This document shows, piece by piece, positions 48,075 through 56,083 of a DNA stretch of 64,000 nucleotides. A program made the translations under genes and the position numbers. This stretch comes from Actinomadura sp. NBRC 104425 (GTDB lineage: Bacteria; Actinomycetota; Actinomycetes; Streptosporangiales; Streptosporangiaceae). The notes beneath the pieces were generated by a model. That model was given only the letters and a program-made list of their open reading frames with translations. It was not told the origin of the DNA and did no database searches. Positions within the stretch are counted from its first letter, which is position 1, and each line of letters starts with the position of its first letter. Location: positions 1 through 64,000 of the forward strand of contig NZ_BSTN01000012.1 of NCBI RefSeq assembly GCF_030269545.1. The letters run 5' to 3'.

Positions 48075-49298
48075 ATGCCCGCTACCGCAACCCTCACTTC
48101 CGAAAGCACGTCTGCCGCCGAACGGCGTCCGACCTCCCGTGCGGCGAGGCGGACCCGCGTCCCCCGGCAGACCGAAAATCAGCCGAGCGTCCCGTTCCAG
48201 GGCGTTCTGGACGTGCGCGACAAGCACGCGTTCGTGCGGGTCGCCGGCTACACGCCCGGCCCCGGCGACGTGCACGTCCAGCTCGCGCAGGTCAAGGCCC
48301 ACCACCTGCGCCCCGGCGACATCGTGTCCGGCACGGCGCGGCCGCTCCGGCAGGAGGGCCGCGACAAGCACCCGACCCTGGTGGAGGTGCACACCGTCAA
48401 CGGCCTGTCCCCCCGGGAGGCAGCGCGGCGTCCCAAGTTCGCCGAGCTGACGCCGCTGTTCCCGAACGAGCGGCTGCGCCTGGACACCGGCGCCATGGCC
48501 ACCCGCGTCATCGACCTGGTCGCGCCGATCGGCAAGGGGCAGCGCGGCCTCATCGTGTCGCCGCCCAAGGTCGGCAAGACGATGATCCTGCAGGCGCTCG
48601 CGCACGCCATCTCCGCCAACAACCCCGAGTGCCATCTGATGGTGCTGCTGATCGACGAGCGGCCCGAAGAGGTCACCGACATGCGGCGGTCCGTCCGCGG
48701 CGAGGTACTGCACTCCACGTTCGACAGCCCCGTCGAGGAGCATGTGGCCCTGGCCGAACTGGCCGTCGAGCGGGCCAAGCGGCTCGTCGAGCAGGGCCTG
48801 GACGTGGTGGTGATGCTGGACTCCATCACGCGCCTGGGACGCGCCTACAACCTGCTGGCCCCGTCCAACGGGCGCGTTCTGGCGGGCGGTGTGGCGACGA
48901 GCGCCCTGTACCCGCCCAAGAAGTTCTTCGGGGCCGCGCGCAACATCGAGAACGGCGGTTCCCTGACGATCCTGGCGACCGCGCTGGTCGAGACCGGCTC
49001 CCGTATGGACGAGGTGTTCTTCGAGGAGTACAAGGGCACCGGCAACATGGAGCTCAAGCTGGACCGGGGCCTGGCCGACAAGCGCGTGTTCCCCGCCGTG
49101 GACGTGGAGGCGTCCGGTACGCGGCGCGAGGAGCTGCTGATGTCCCCCGAGGAGCTGGAGCTGTCGTGGCGGCTGCGGCGGGCGTTGCAGGGGCTCGACC
49201 GGCAGCAGGCCGTCGAGGTGCTCATGGAGCGGATGAAGGGCACCTCGTCCAACGCCGAGTTCCTGCTGCGCATGCGGCAGCAGGCCGACGCCGCCTGA
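48075..49298 (+). CDS. short transcription termination factor Rho paralogue
   Basis: A 407-residue Rho. It starts almost directly with the primary RNA-binding cold-shock-like domain (FQGVLDVRDKHAFVRVAGYT), followed by the hexameric ATPase with Walker A PPKVGKT (163-169; most Rho proteins have Ala at the fourth position), LLIDERPEEVTDM, the Q-loop region (VVVMLDSITRLGRAYN) and the R-loop region (GGSLTILATALVETGSRMDE). The N-terminal Rho_N helical domain and the long Arg/Asp-rich insertion of main actinobacterial Rho are absent. AAGGGA precedes ATG 48075. Probably a second, specialised Rho, not the housekeeping copy. Confidence 0.9.
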   Translation: MPATATLTSESTSAAERRPTSRAARRTRVPRQTENQPSVPFQGVLDVRDKHAFVRVAGYTPGPGDVHVQLAQVKAHHLRPGDIVSGTARPLRQEGRDKHPTLVEVHTVNGLSPREAARRPKFAELTPLFPNERLRLDTGAMATRVIDLVAPIGKGQRGLIVSPPKVGKTMILQALAHAISANNPECHLMVLLIDERPEEVTDMRRSVRGEVLHSTFDSPVEEHVALAELAVERAKRLVEQGLDVVVMLDSITRLGRAYNLLAPSNGRVLAGGVATSALYPPKKFFGAARNIENGGSLTILATALVETGSRMDEVFFEEYKGTGNMELKLDRGLADKRVFPAVDVEASGTRREELLMSPEELELSWRLRRALQGLDRQQAVEVLMERMKGTSSNAEFLLRMRQQADAA

Positions 49299-49309
49299 AG
49301 CGCGGGCGT

Positions 49310-50818
49310 TCACTCCGTCTGGAACGTTGCGAGGATGTCTCCGTAGAGGCGCCGGCTCGGCGCCCAGTGCGAGGCGGGGGCGAAGAAGGAGAACTCGAAA
49401 CCGGCCGTGCGGGTGCGCAGCACGTGCATCGCGGCCGTCTTCCCCCAGGTGAACTCCCATTCCGCGGCGTGCCCTGCGACGTCACGCGCCTTTTCCAGGC
49501 GAAGCCTGCGGTAGCCGGGGAACTCGTCCGCCGCCAGGGCGAGGTGCTCCGCGGCACGCAGACCGCTGAGCGGCTCCCCGGAAACGGGGGTGATGCTCAG
49601 GCCGCGCTGGGCGAGAGGGTCGGTCCACTGCACGGCGGCCCCATTGCGTTGGCGTTTCCAGTCTTTGGGCACCGCGAGGCTGTATCCGTCGCTCTCGTGG
49701 TAGCGGACGGTGCGTGGCGGGGTCACGGCCGACGCGGCCCCCCGGAAGGGCGCCACGGGCGCCGCACGCACCGCGGCGGTGTCGTGCCCGGCCATCACGG
49801 CGGCATCGGTCTTCTCCACGGTGTGCCACCGGGTCGCCAGCACACCCAGCGTCACCATCGCGACCGCACATGCCGTCACCAGCCCGATGCGCGGCCGGGT
49901 GCCGATGACGGCGGCGGCGCTCCAACCGGCCAACGCCTCCCGCAGGGCGGTCCACAGGTTTCTTCCCACGCGCAATGTCACCGCGTTTGCGTCCGGGCTG
50001 CGCGCGCATCGCAGCAGCCATGCCGTCTCCGCCGGGGAGAGGCGTTCCTCCGGGTTCTGGCGCAGCAGTCCTTCGATGACGGGTGCCAGCGGGCCGGCGC
50101 GCCGGGGCGGCTCGTACTCGCCCAGCAGGACCGCCACCATGGACGCCAGCGCGTGGCAGCGCAGGAACGGCGAATCGCCCTCGACCGCCGCGTACAGCGT
50201 CGCGCCCAGCGACCACATGTCCGACGCCTCGCTGCCGCGGTCCCCCCGCACCCGCTCGGGCGACAGGTACGCGGGCGACCCCTGGATGCCCGACACCAGC
50301 GTGTCGGCGTCGCGGCCCCCGTGCAGGTAGACGGCCAGGCCGAAGTCGGCGAGCAGGATCCGGCCGTCGTCGCACAGCAGCACGTTGCTGGGCTTGACGT
50401 CGCAGTGCAGGATGCCGGCGTCGTGCGCGGCGCGCAGCACCGACAGCACGGCGTAGCCGACCTCGGCGGCGCGGCGCGGGCTGAGCGGCCCGTCCTCGGC
50501 GATGACGTGGTGCAGCGACCGGGCCCGCAGGTACTCCATGATGATCCAGGGGCGGCCGTCCTCGATGACGACGTCGTGCACCACGACCACCCCGGGATGC
50601 CGCAGTGCCGCCGTGGCGCGCGCCTCGTCGATGAGCCGCCGGCACAGCACGCGGCGTTCGCCAAGCGTCAGCCCCTCGGGCAGGCGCACTTCCTTGACGG
50701 CCACGTCCCGGTCGAGCATCTCGTCGTAGGCGCGCCACACCGTGCCCATGCCGCCCCGGCCCACCACCGAGAGCAGGTGATACCGCTGCGCGAGCGGAAT
50801 CCACCGATCTCCCCCCAT
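49310..50818 (-). CDS. membrane Ser/Thr protein kinase (PASTA-less)
   Basis: A 502-residue kinase. The domain covers about residues 12-270: GRGGMG nucleotide loop, VAVKEV with Lys42, catalytic loop HCDVKPSNVLL with Asp140, and DFGLA with Asp158. The usual Arg before the catalytic Asp is Cys (HCD rather than HRD), so activation-loop control differs from RD kinases. One transmembrane helix near 300-320 leads to an extracellular domain (YSLAVPKDWKRQ...WEFTW) resembling PsbP/Mog1-like ligand domains. Convergent with the Rho gene, 11 bp apart. Confidence 0.92.
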   Translation of the reverse strand: MGGDRWIPLAQRYHLLSVVGRGGMGTVWRAYDEMLDRDVAVKEVRLPEGLTLGERRVLCRRLIDEARATAALRHPGVVVVHDVVIEDGRPWIIMEYLRARSLHHVIAEDGPLSPRRAAEVGYAVLSVLRAAHDAGILHCDVKPSNVLLCDDGRILLADFGLAVYLHGGRDADTLVSGIQGSPAYLSPERVRGDRGSEASDMWSLGATLYAAVEGDSPFLRCHALASMVAVLLGEYEPPRRAGPLAPVIEGLLRQNPEERLSPAETAWLLRCARSPDANAVTLRVGRNLWTALREALAGWSAAAVIGTRPRIGLVTACAVAMVTLGVLATRWHTVEKTDAAVMAGHDTAAVRAAPVAPFRGAASAVTPPRTVRYHESDGYSLAVPKDWKRQRNGAAVQWTDPLAQRGLSITPVSGEPLSGLRAAEHLALAADEFPGYRRLRLEKARDVAGHAAEWEFTWGKTAAMHVLRTRTAGFEFSFFAPASHWAPSRRLYGDILATFQTE

Positions 50819-50982
50819 GGGGTGGTTATGCGCGCGAACCGCACCAAGGCATTCCCCCCGCGCCGGAAGGATTTTTTGACCGGTGTCCTACCGGGAGAAC
50901 CGCCGCCATTGCCGTTATCATTGCCGTCCCTTACAACGGACGATCCACGCAAATGCGACATACAAGGCGGCGGTTCGAACGG

Positions 50983-52566
50983 CTAGGAAGCCTTGTCGGC
51001 GAGTACGCTCCGCGCCCACTTGTAGTCCGATTTGCCGACCGCGGTGCGCCGCACCTCGTCCACCAGCGTGAGGCTGCGCGGCAGCTTGTACCCGGCCAGC
51101 CGGCCTCGGCAGTGCTCGGCCAGCTCCTCCAGCGTGGGCGAGGCGCCCGGACGCGGCGCGACCACCGCCGCCACCCGCTGCCCGAACCGCTCGTCCGGCA
51201 CCCCCACCACCACCGCGTCGTACACGTCGGGGTGGTCCTTCAGCGCGACCTCGACCTCCTCCGGGTACACCTTCTCGCCGCCGGTGTTGATGACGAGCGA
51301 GCCGCGGCCGAGCAGCGTGATGGTGCCGTCCTCCTCCAGGACCGCGTAGTCGCCCGGCACCGACCAGCGCACGCCGTCGGGATCGGTGTGGAACGTCTCC
51401 GCCGTCTTCTTCGGGTCGTTGTAGTAGCCGATCGGGATGTGGCCGCTGCGCGCCAGCCGACCGACCTGGCCCGGCCGCACGGGCCGCAGGTCGTCGCCGA
51501 GCACGGTGATGTCCGGCTTCATCTGGAACCGGGCCGTGCCTTCCTTGGACCCGACCGACGGCCCGCACGCGCCGGTCTCGGACGCGCCGTAGTTGTCGAG
51601 GAACACGATGTTCGGCAGCTGCGCGGTGAGCTCCTGCCGGGCGGCCTCGGTCAGCGGCGCACCTCCGGAGGCGATCGCGAACAGCGAGGAGGTGTCATGG
51701 CGACCGGTGGCCAGTTCCCGCGCGACCGGACGCGCCATCACGTCGCCGACGACCATCAGCACGTTGGCCTGCTCCTCGGCCAGCAGCCGCAGCGCCTTCT
51801 CCGGGTCGAAGGCGCGGTCGGTGTACAGCACGGTCTTGGCGCCGCTGAACAGCCCCATGAGCGCCACCCACTGCCCGGCGCCGTGCATGACGGGCGCGCA
51901 GTCCAGCACGGCCATGGGCGGCTGCTCGGCGTTGGCGGCGAGCTCCTCGGGGCTGCCCACGGGGTCGCCCAGGACGTTCCCGCCGCCGAGCGCGCCGAAG
52001 AAGATGTCCTCGCAGCGCCACTCGACGCCCTTGGGGTAGCCGGTGGTGCCGCCCGTGTACATGATGTAGCGGTCGTCGCTGGACCGTTCGGGGAAGGCGG
52101 TGTCGGGCGCGTCGGCCAGCGCCTTCTCGTACTCCACGGCGCCGACCACCTCGTCGGCGGAGCCGTCCTCCAGCACCACCACGTGCCGCAGCTCGGGCAG
52201 GTCGGCGCGGATCTCCTCGACCCGGGCCAGCAGGGAGCGCTCCCCGATCAGCGCGACGGACCGGGAGTCGGCGAGCACGTGCCGCAGCTCGGCCGCGACG
52301 TACCGGTAGTTCACCGGGATCGGCACGGCCCGGATCTTGAAGGCGCCGAACATGCTCTCCAGCCATTCGGCCCGGTTGTAGGACAGGATCGCCACGTGTT
52401 CGCCCGGCTGCACCCCCGCCGCCGCCAGGTGCCGGCCGACGCGGGACGCCCGCTGGTCCAACTCGCCGTAGGTCAGGCGGGCCCGCCCCGCCACCAGGGC
52501 CGGGCGGTCCGGCCCCGCCTGCGCCAGGATTTCCAGCAGATCGGCCAGGTTGTAGCTGCGCGCCAT
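50983..52566 (-). CDS. acyl-CoA synthetase (FadD19/FadD3-like)
   Basis: A 527-residue adenylate-forming ligase. Motifs: YTGGTTGYPKGVEW, NYGASETG, PGDYAVLEEDGTITLLGRGSLVINTGGEKVYPEEVE and the C-terminal catalytic Lys region VGKSDYKW. The GGTTGxPKGV(E/M)W form and the NGAG/AV-like segment MHGAGQWVALMG are typical of the ligases acting on steroid side chains and related acids; the assignment is by resemblance. ATG 52566 follows GAGG with 7-bp spacing. Single gene, divergent from the sigma factor. Confidence 0.9.
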   Translation of the reverse strand: MARSYNLADLLEILAQAGPDRPALVAGRARLTYGELDQRASRVGRHLAAAGVQPGEHVAILSYNRAEWLESMFGAFKIRAVPIPVNYRYVAAELRHVLADSRSVALIGERSLLARVEEIRADLPELRHVVVLEDGSADEVVGAVEYEKALADAPDTAFPERSSDDRYIMYTGGTTGYPKGVEWRCEDIFFGALGGGNVLGDPVGSPEELAANAEQPPMAVLDCAPVMHGAGQWVALMGLFSGAKTVLYTDRAFDPEKALRLLAEEQANVLMVVGDVMARPVARELATGRHDTSSLFAIASGGAPLTEAARQELTAQLPNIVFLDNYGASETGACGPSVGSKEGTARFQMKPDITVLGDDLRPVRPGQVGRLARSGHIPIGYYNDPKKTAETFHTDPDGVRWSVPGDYAVLEEDGTITLLGRGSLVINTGGEKVYPEEVEVALKDHPDVYDAVVVGVPDERFGQRVAAVVAPRPGASPTLEELAEHCRGRLAGYKLPRSLTLVDEVRRTAVGKSDYKWARSVLADKAS

Positions 52567-52864
52567 GGCACTACCTCGCGGACTCGGGGGTGGACGAGCT
52601 CCTTGTGTTTCGATCATCGTTGGCGGCACCGGGACGCTCAATACTTGCTGACAACTCGTCCAATGACATCGGTCACAGGGCGGGGGGATGTACGATCCGT
52701 CACACCGGCGTCCGCGGCGATCGGCATCCCGCCTCGTCAACGCCCCAGTTCAGCGGGCCCGCACGCGCGCTGCCGCATCCGGCCACCCCCGGCGTCCTTA
52801 CGCGGCTCTTATCTGGGCATCGGCATTCTTGACCGTAACGATTTGGCATCAGACGGGGGTAGTG

Positions 52865-53425
52865 GTGAGCGCAGGCGCGATGGCTTGGACGCCTCCGACG
52901 TGGGAGGAGATCGTCAACGAGCACTCCACGCGGGTGTTCCGGCTGGCGTACCGGCTGACCGGCAACCGGCACGACGCCGAGGACCTGACCCAGGACGTGT
53001 TCGTGCGGGTCTTCCGGTCGCTGTCCTCCTACACCCCCGGCACGTTCGAGGGCTGGCTGCACCGCATCACGACCAACCTGTTCCTCGACCGCGCCCGCCG
53101 CAGGCAGCGCATCCGCTTCGACTCGCTCAGCGACGACGCGGCCGAGCGGCTGCAGGGCCGCGAGCCGAGCCCCGCCCAGTCCTACGACGAGCGGCACCTG
53201 GACGCCGACATCCAGAAGGCGCTGGACTCGCTGGCCCCCGAGTACCGCGCCGCCGTGGTGCTCTGCGACATCGAGGGCCTGACGTACGAGGAGATCGCGG
53301 TCACCCTGGGCGTGAAGATCGGCACCGTCCGCAGCCGGATCCACCGGGGCCGCGCCCAGTTGCGCGCCGCGCTGGAGCACCGCCGCCCCGCCGAAGCCTC
53401 CGTCCCCGCCGTCACCTCCTCTTGA
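52865..53425 (+). CDS. sigE: SigE-like ECF RNA polymerase sigma factor
   Basis: A protein of about 186 residues. Region 2 reads STRVFRLAYRLTGNRHDAEDLTQDVFVRVFRSL and GTFEGWLHRITTNLFLDRARRRQRI; region 4 reads ALDSLAPEYRAAVVLCDIEGLTYEEIAVTLGVKIGTVRSRIHRGRAQLR. These closely match mycobacterial SigE. Start is unclear among GTG 52862/52865 and ATG 52880. SigE is usually followed by the anti-sigma gene rseA; no zinc-finger anti-sigma could be found in the next 350 bp, so control is different or the partner is elsewhere. Confidence 0.88.
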   Translation: MSAGAMAWTPPTWEEIVNEHSTRVFRLAYRLTGNRHDAEDLTQDVFVRVFRSLSSYTPGTFEGWLHRITTNLFLDRARRRQRIRFDSLSDDAAERLQGREPSPAQSYDERHLDADIQKALDSLAPEYRAAVVLCDIEGLTYEEIAVTLGVKIGTVRSRIHRGRAQLRAALEHRRPAEASVPAVTSS

Positions 53426-53717
53426 CCGGTTCCCCGGCAGGGGCGCGCGGCGGGCGAGAGGGGACCGCGCCATACGAAAGGCGTGCACAGGGGCGGGCGT
53501 GCGCAGGGGCGCCGTGTCGGGCGCGGGGACCCCGTGGCGCGGCACGAGGCGCGCGAGCTTCGACAGCCCCTGTGGAGGTCGCCGCGCAGGGGTCGCCCCC
53601 AGCGTGCGCAGGTGCCGGCGTCCGCCCCTCCCAGGTTCAGGGCGTGCATGTCGCCTCCCGCGAACACGCCGGGCACGGGTGAGATGACGGCAGGGGGCGC
53701 CGGCGTCGTTTGACATC
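53426..53717. other. no assignable gene after sigE
   Basis: About 290 bp. I looked in all frames for an RseA-type anti-sigma factor with the HxxxCxxC motif and saw none. GC-rich filler, function unknown. Confidence 0.4.
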
Positions 53718-53764
53718 GCTTGAAGGCTCAACTAATGTCTGCCACGGTCGTTGAATCTTCAAGC
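53718..53764. promoter_or_regulatory. operator pair upstream of yceI
   Basis: 53718-53732 and 53750-53764 are reverse complements at 13 of 15 positions, and the right copy contains the dyad TTGAA-N2-TTCAA. The pair brackets a likely promoter (CTAATGT) just before the YceI start at 53781. The form resembles MarR-type sites. Confidence 0.5.
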
Positions 53765-53780
53765 ATTTAGGGAGTCCGCC

Positions 53781-54332
53781 ATGGGCAGCATCGCCACCGT
53801 CGCCCCCGGCCTGACCGCCGGGACCTGGAACATCGACCCCGTCCACTCCGAGGTCACCTTCAGCATCCGGCACCTGATGACCAAGGTGCGCGGCAGCTTC
53901 ACCGAGTTCTCCGGCGCCATCCAGATCGCCGAGGAGCTGGCCGACTCCACCGCCACCGCCGAGATCAAGATGGCCTCGCTGGACACCCGAAACGCCGACC
54001 GCGACGCGCACGTGCGCTCCTCCGACGTGCTGGACGTCGAGAACCACCCGACGATGACGTTCGCCACCAAGGGCGTGCGGGCCGAGGACGGCGAGTACCT
54101 GCTCGACGGCGACCTGACCATCCGCGGCGTCACCCGTCCGGTCACCCTGAAGGTCGAGTTCCACGGCGTCGGCGAGGACCCCTGGGGCGGCACCCGCGCC
54201 GGCTTCTCCGCCACCACCACGATCAACCGCAAGGACTGGGGCATCGAGTTCAACGTGCCGCTGAAGGGCGAGGGCGCGCTGCTCGGCGACAAGGTCGACA
54301 TCCAGCTGGAGATCCAGGCCGTCCGCGCCTGA
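53781..54332 (+). CDS. YceI-family lipid-binding protein
   Basis: A 183-residue beta-barrel protein: GTWNIDPVHSEVTFSIRHLM, then FSGAIQI, DAHVRSSDVLDVENHPTMTF and LTIRGVTRPVTLKVEF. YceI proteins bind polyprenyl or other long lipids in a lipocalin-like cavity. No signal peptide is present, as is usual for the cytoplasmic actinobacterial form. ATG 53781 has GGGAG 5-6 bp upstream. Transcription is probably under the operators at 53718-53764; it ends at a hairpin shared with the convergent kinase gene. Confidence 0.94.
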   Translation: MGSIATVAPGLTAGTWNIDPVHSEVTFSIRHLMTKVRGSFTEFSGAIQIAEELADSTATAEIKMASLDTRNADRDAHVRSSDVLDVENHPTMTFATKGVRAEDGEYLLDGDLTIRGVTRPVTLKVEFHGVGEDPWGGTRAGFSATTTINRKDWGIEFNVPLKGEGALLGDKVDIQLEIQAVRA

Positions 54333-54356
54333 CGCGGCCCGTCGCCGCGACGTTTC

Positions 54357-55751
54357 TCAGGGCCGTCCGCGCTCCGCGGACGGCCCTGGCTCCGTTTCGG
54401 AGGGCCGGCGCGGGTCCAGCGGCATGAGCAGGGCGAAGCGGGCGCCGCGGGGCCAGTCCTCCACGCGCAGCGACCCGCCGTGCGCCTGGGCGATCTCGCG
54501 GGCGATCGCCAGGCCGAGGCCGGTGCCGCCGGTGCCGCGGCTGCGGGCGCTGTCCAGCCGGGTGAACCGCTCGAAGATCCGTTCGCGGTCGACGTCGGGG
54601 ATGCCCGAACCGTCGTCGGTGACCCGCAGCAGCGCCGTCGTCCCCCGGCGGGCCACCTCCACGTGCACGCGGGACGCGGCGTAGCGCTCGGCGTTGTCCA
54701 GCAGGTTGCCCAGCAGCCGCTCCAACTGCATCCGCACTCCGCGCACCCGCACGTCCGGCGCCAGGTCGGTGGTGACCTCCAGCCGCGTGGAGCGCCGCCC
54801 CAGCTCGGCGGCGGTCAGCTCGGCCAGGTCGATGGGCTCCTGGACGGCGCCGCCGGTGCCGATCCGGGCGAGCAGCAGCAGGTCGGTGACGATCGTCTGG
54901 AGCCGGTCGATGTCGCGCAGCGCCGACCGGATCGCCTCCCGCATGTCGGTGTCGTCGGGGTGCATCGCCGCGTCCTCCAGGTTGGCCCGCAGGCCGGCGA
55001 GCGGGGTGCGCAGCTCGTGCGAGGCGTCGGAGGCGAACTGGCGCTGCCGGGCCACCGCGCGCTCCAGCCGGTCCAGCGTGCCGTTGGCGGTGCGGGCCAG
55101 TTCGGCGATCTCGTCCTCGCCGGACGGCTGCGGCACGCGGCGGCTCAGGTCGGTGGCGCTGATCTCGGCGAGCTGCAGGCGGATCTGCTCGACCGGGCGC
55201 AGGGTGCGGCCGACGATCCGCCAGGTGATCCAGGCGGCCGCAGCGGTCAGCGCCAGCACGGCCCCGGTGAGCCCCGCCTCCAGCAGCCCGTTGACCAGGT
55301 AGCCGGGCAGCGGCCGGGCCGCGTACACCACCACCGATTCGAACGAGGTGTCCACCCGGATCGCCTCGACGACCATGCAGCGCGGCAGCCGGGGGTCGTC
55401 CGGGCACTGCACCATGTCCTGGACGCGCTGGTCGGCGGGCGGCCAGGTGTGGCTCAGCCGCGGGTAGCGGGCGGCCGACTTGGTGGCGCCCAGGATGTTG
55501 CCGCCGGGCGCGACCACCTGGATCAGCACCCGGCCGCCGGTCTCGTCCGGGACCTGGCCGACCAGTGTCCCGTCGCGGACCATGGCGCTGATGCGGCGCC
55601 CGGCCAGCTGGGTCTCCTGCAGCAGCCGGTTCTCGGTGGAGGCGCGCAGCACCAGGTCCATGCCGACGGCGACCAGTCCGAACGCCACGGCGGCCAGCAC
55701 GGCGGCGACGAGCGTGTCGCGTGCCCGAATCGACCTGGGCCGCAGCCGCAT
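54357..55751 (-). CDS. OmpR-type sensor histidine kinase (orphan)
   Basis: A 464-residue kinase: helix 1 about residues 12-33, an extracytoplasmic sensor of ~115 residues with two Cys (QCPDDPRLPRC, a probable disulfide), helix 2 near 165-187, HAMP, HisKA with ASDASHELRTPLAGLR, and HATPase_c with LLGNLLDNAERYA, DDGSGIP and GTGGTGLGLAIA. ATG 55751 follows GGGGAG. No response regulator adjoins, so its partner is elsewhere; the regulator at 57636 already has its own kinase. Confidence 0.92.
   Translation of the reverse strand: MRLRPRSIRARDTLVAAVLAAVAFGLVAVGMDLVLRASTENRLLQETQLAGRRISAMVRDGTLVGQVPDETGGRVLIQVVAPGGNILGATKSAARYPRLSHTWPPADQRVQDMVQCPDDPRLPRCMVVEAIRVDTSFESVVVYAARPLPGYLVNGLLEAGLTGAVLALTAAAAWITWRIVGRTLRPVEQIRLQLAEISATDLSRRVPQPSGEDEIAELARTANGTLDRLERAVARQRQFASDASHELRTPLAGLRANLEDAAMHPDDTDMREAIRSALRDIDRLQTIVTDLLLLARIGTGGAVQEPIDLAELTAAELGRRSTRLEVTTDLAPDVRVRGVRMQLERLLGNLLDNAERYAASRVHVEVARRGTTALLRVTDDGSGIPDVDRERIFERFTRLDSARSRGTGGTGLGLAIAREIAQAHGGSLRVEDWPRGARFALLMPLDPRRPSETEPGPSAERGRP
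54358..54388. terminator. shared convergent terminator
   Basis: A perfect 14-bp stem, 54358-54371 with 54375-54388, closing a 3-nt loop. It lies after the yceI stop and reaches into the last codons of the convergent kinase, so it can end transcription from yceI and perhaps both ways. Confidence 0.7.
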
Positions 55752-56083
55752 GAAGCTCCCCTTGTTCACCGCGCCGCGGACGGCCCGTCCTCCTTGCGGA
55801 CGCGTCCCATTACAGAGTGTCACGAACCTCCGGATCCGCGTCCGGCACTCGCCCCAACGTACCGCCGCGAGTCCCGGCGGCCCGCCGGGCCCGGCGCGCA
55901 CGCCAGGGCACTGACCAGGGTAAATACCCACCGGAACCGGAAACCCGATCCGGTGGGCGCTGCCGGCGCGGCAGAGCGGGCACCCCCTCCAAGACGCCTG
56001 ATTCCAGTTCAGATGGTTTCACGAGCGGTCATATCGGACATCCGCATGTTGGACACGCCGAGCGACACCTAGGGCGGACACAC
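55752..56083. other. divergent promoter region with one dyad
   Basis: 332 bp between the kinase and the GCS2-family gene, no gene seen. A 9-bp inverted repeat CCCACCGGA/TCCGGTGGG (55927-55935 and 55949-55957) lies in the middle and could be an operator. Confidence 0.4.

Noticed and set aside
53483..53713. Anti-sigma factor gene after sigE
   Set aside because: The plus-strand frames here lack the HxxxCxxC motif and any hydrophobic segment.
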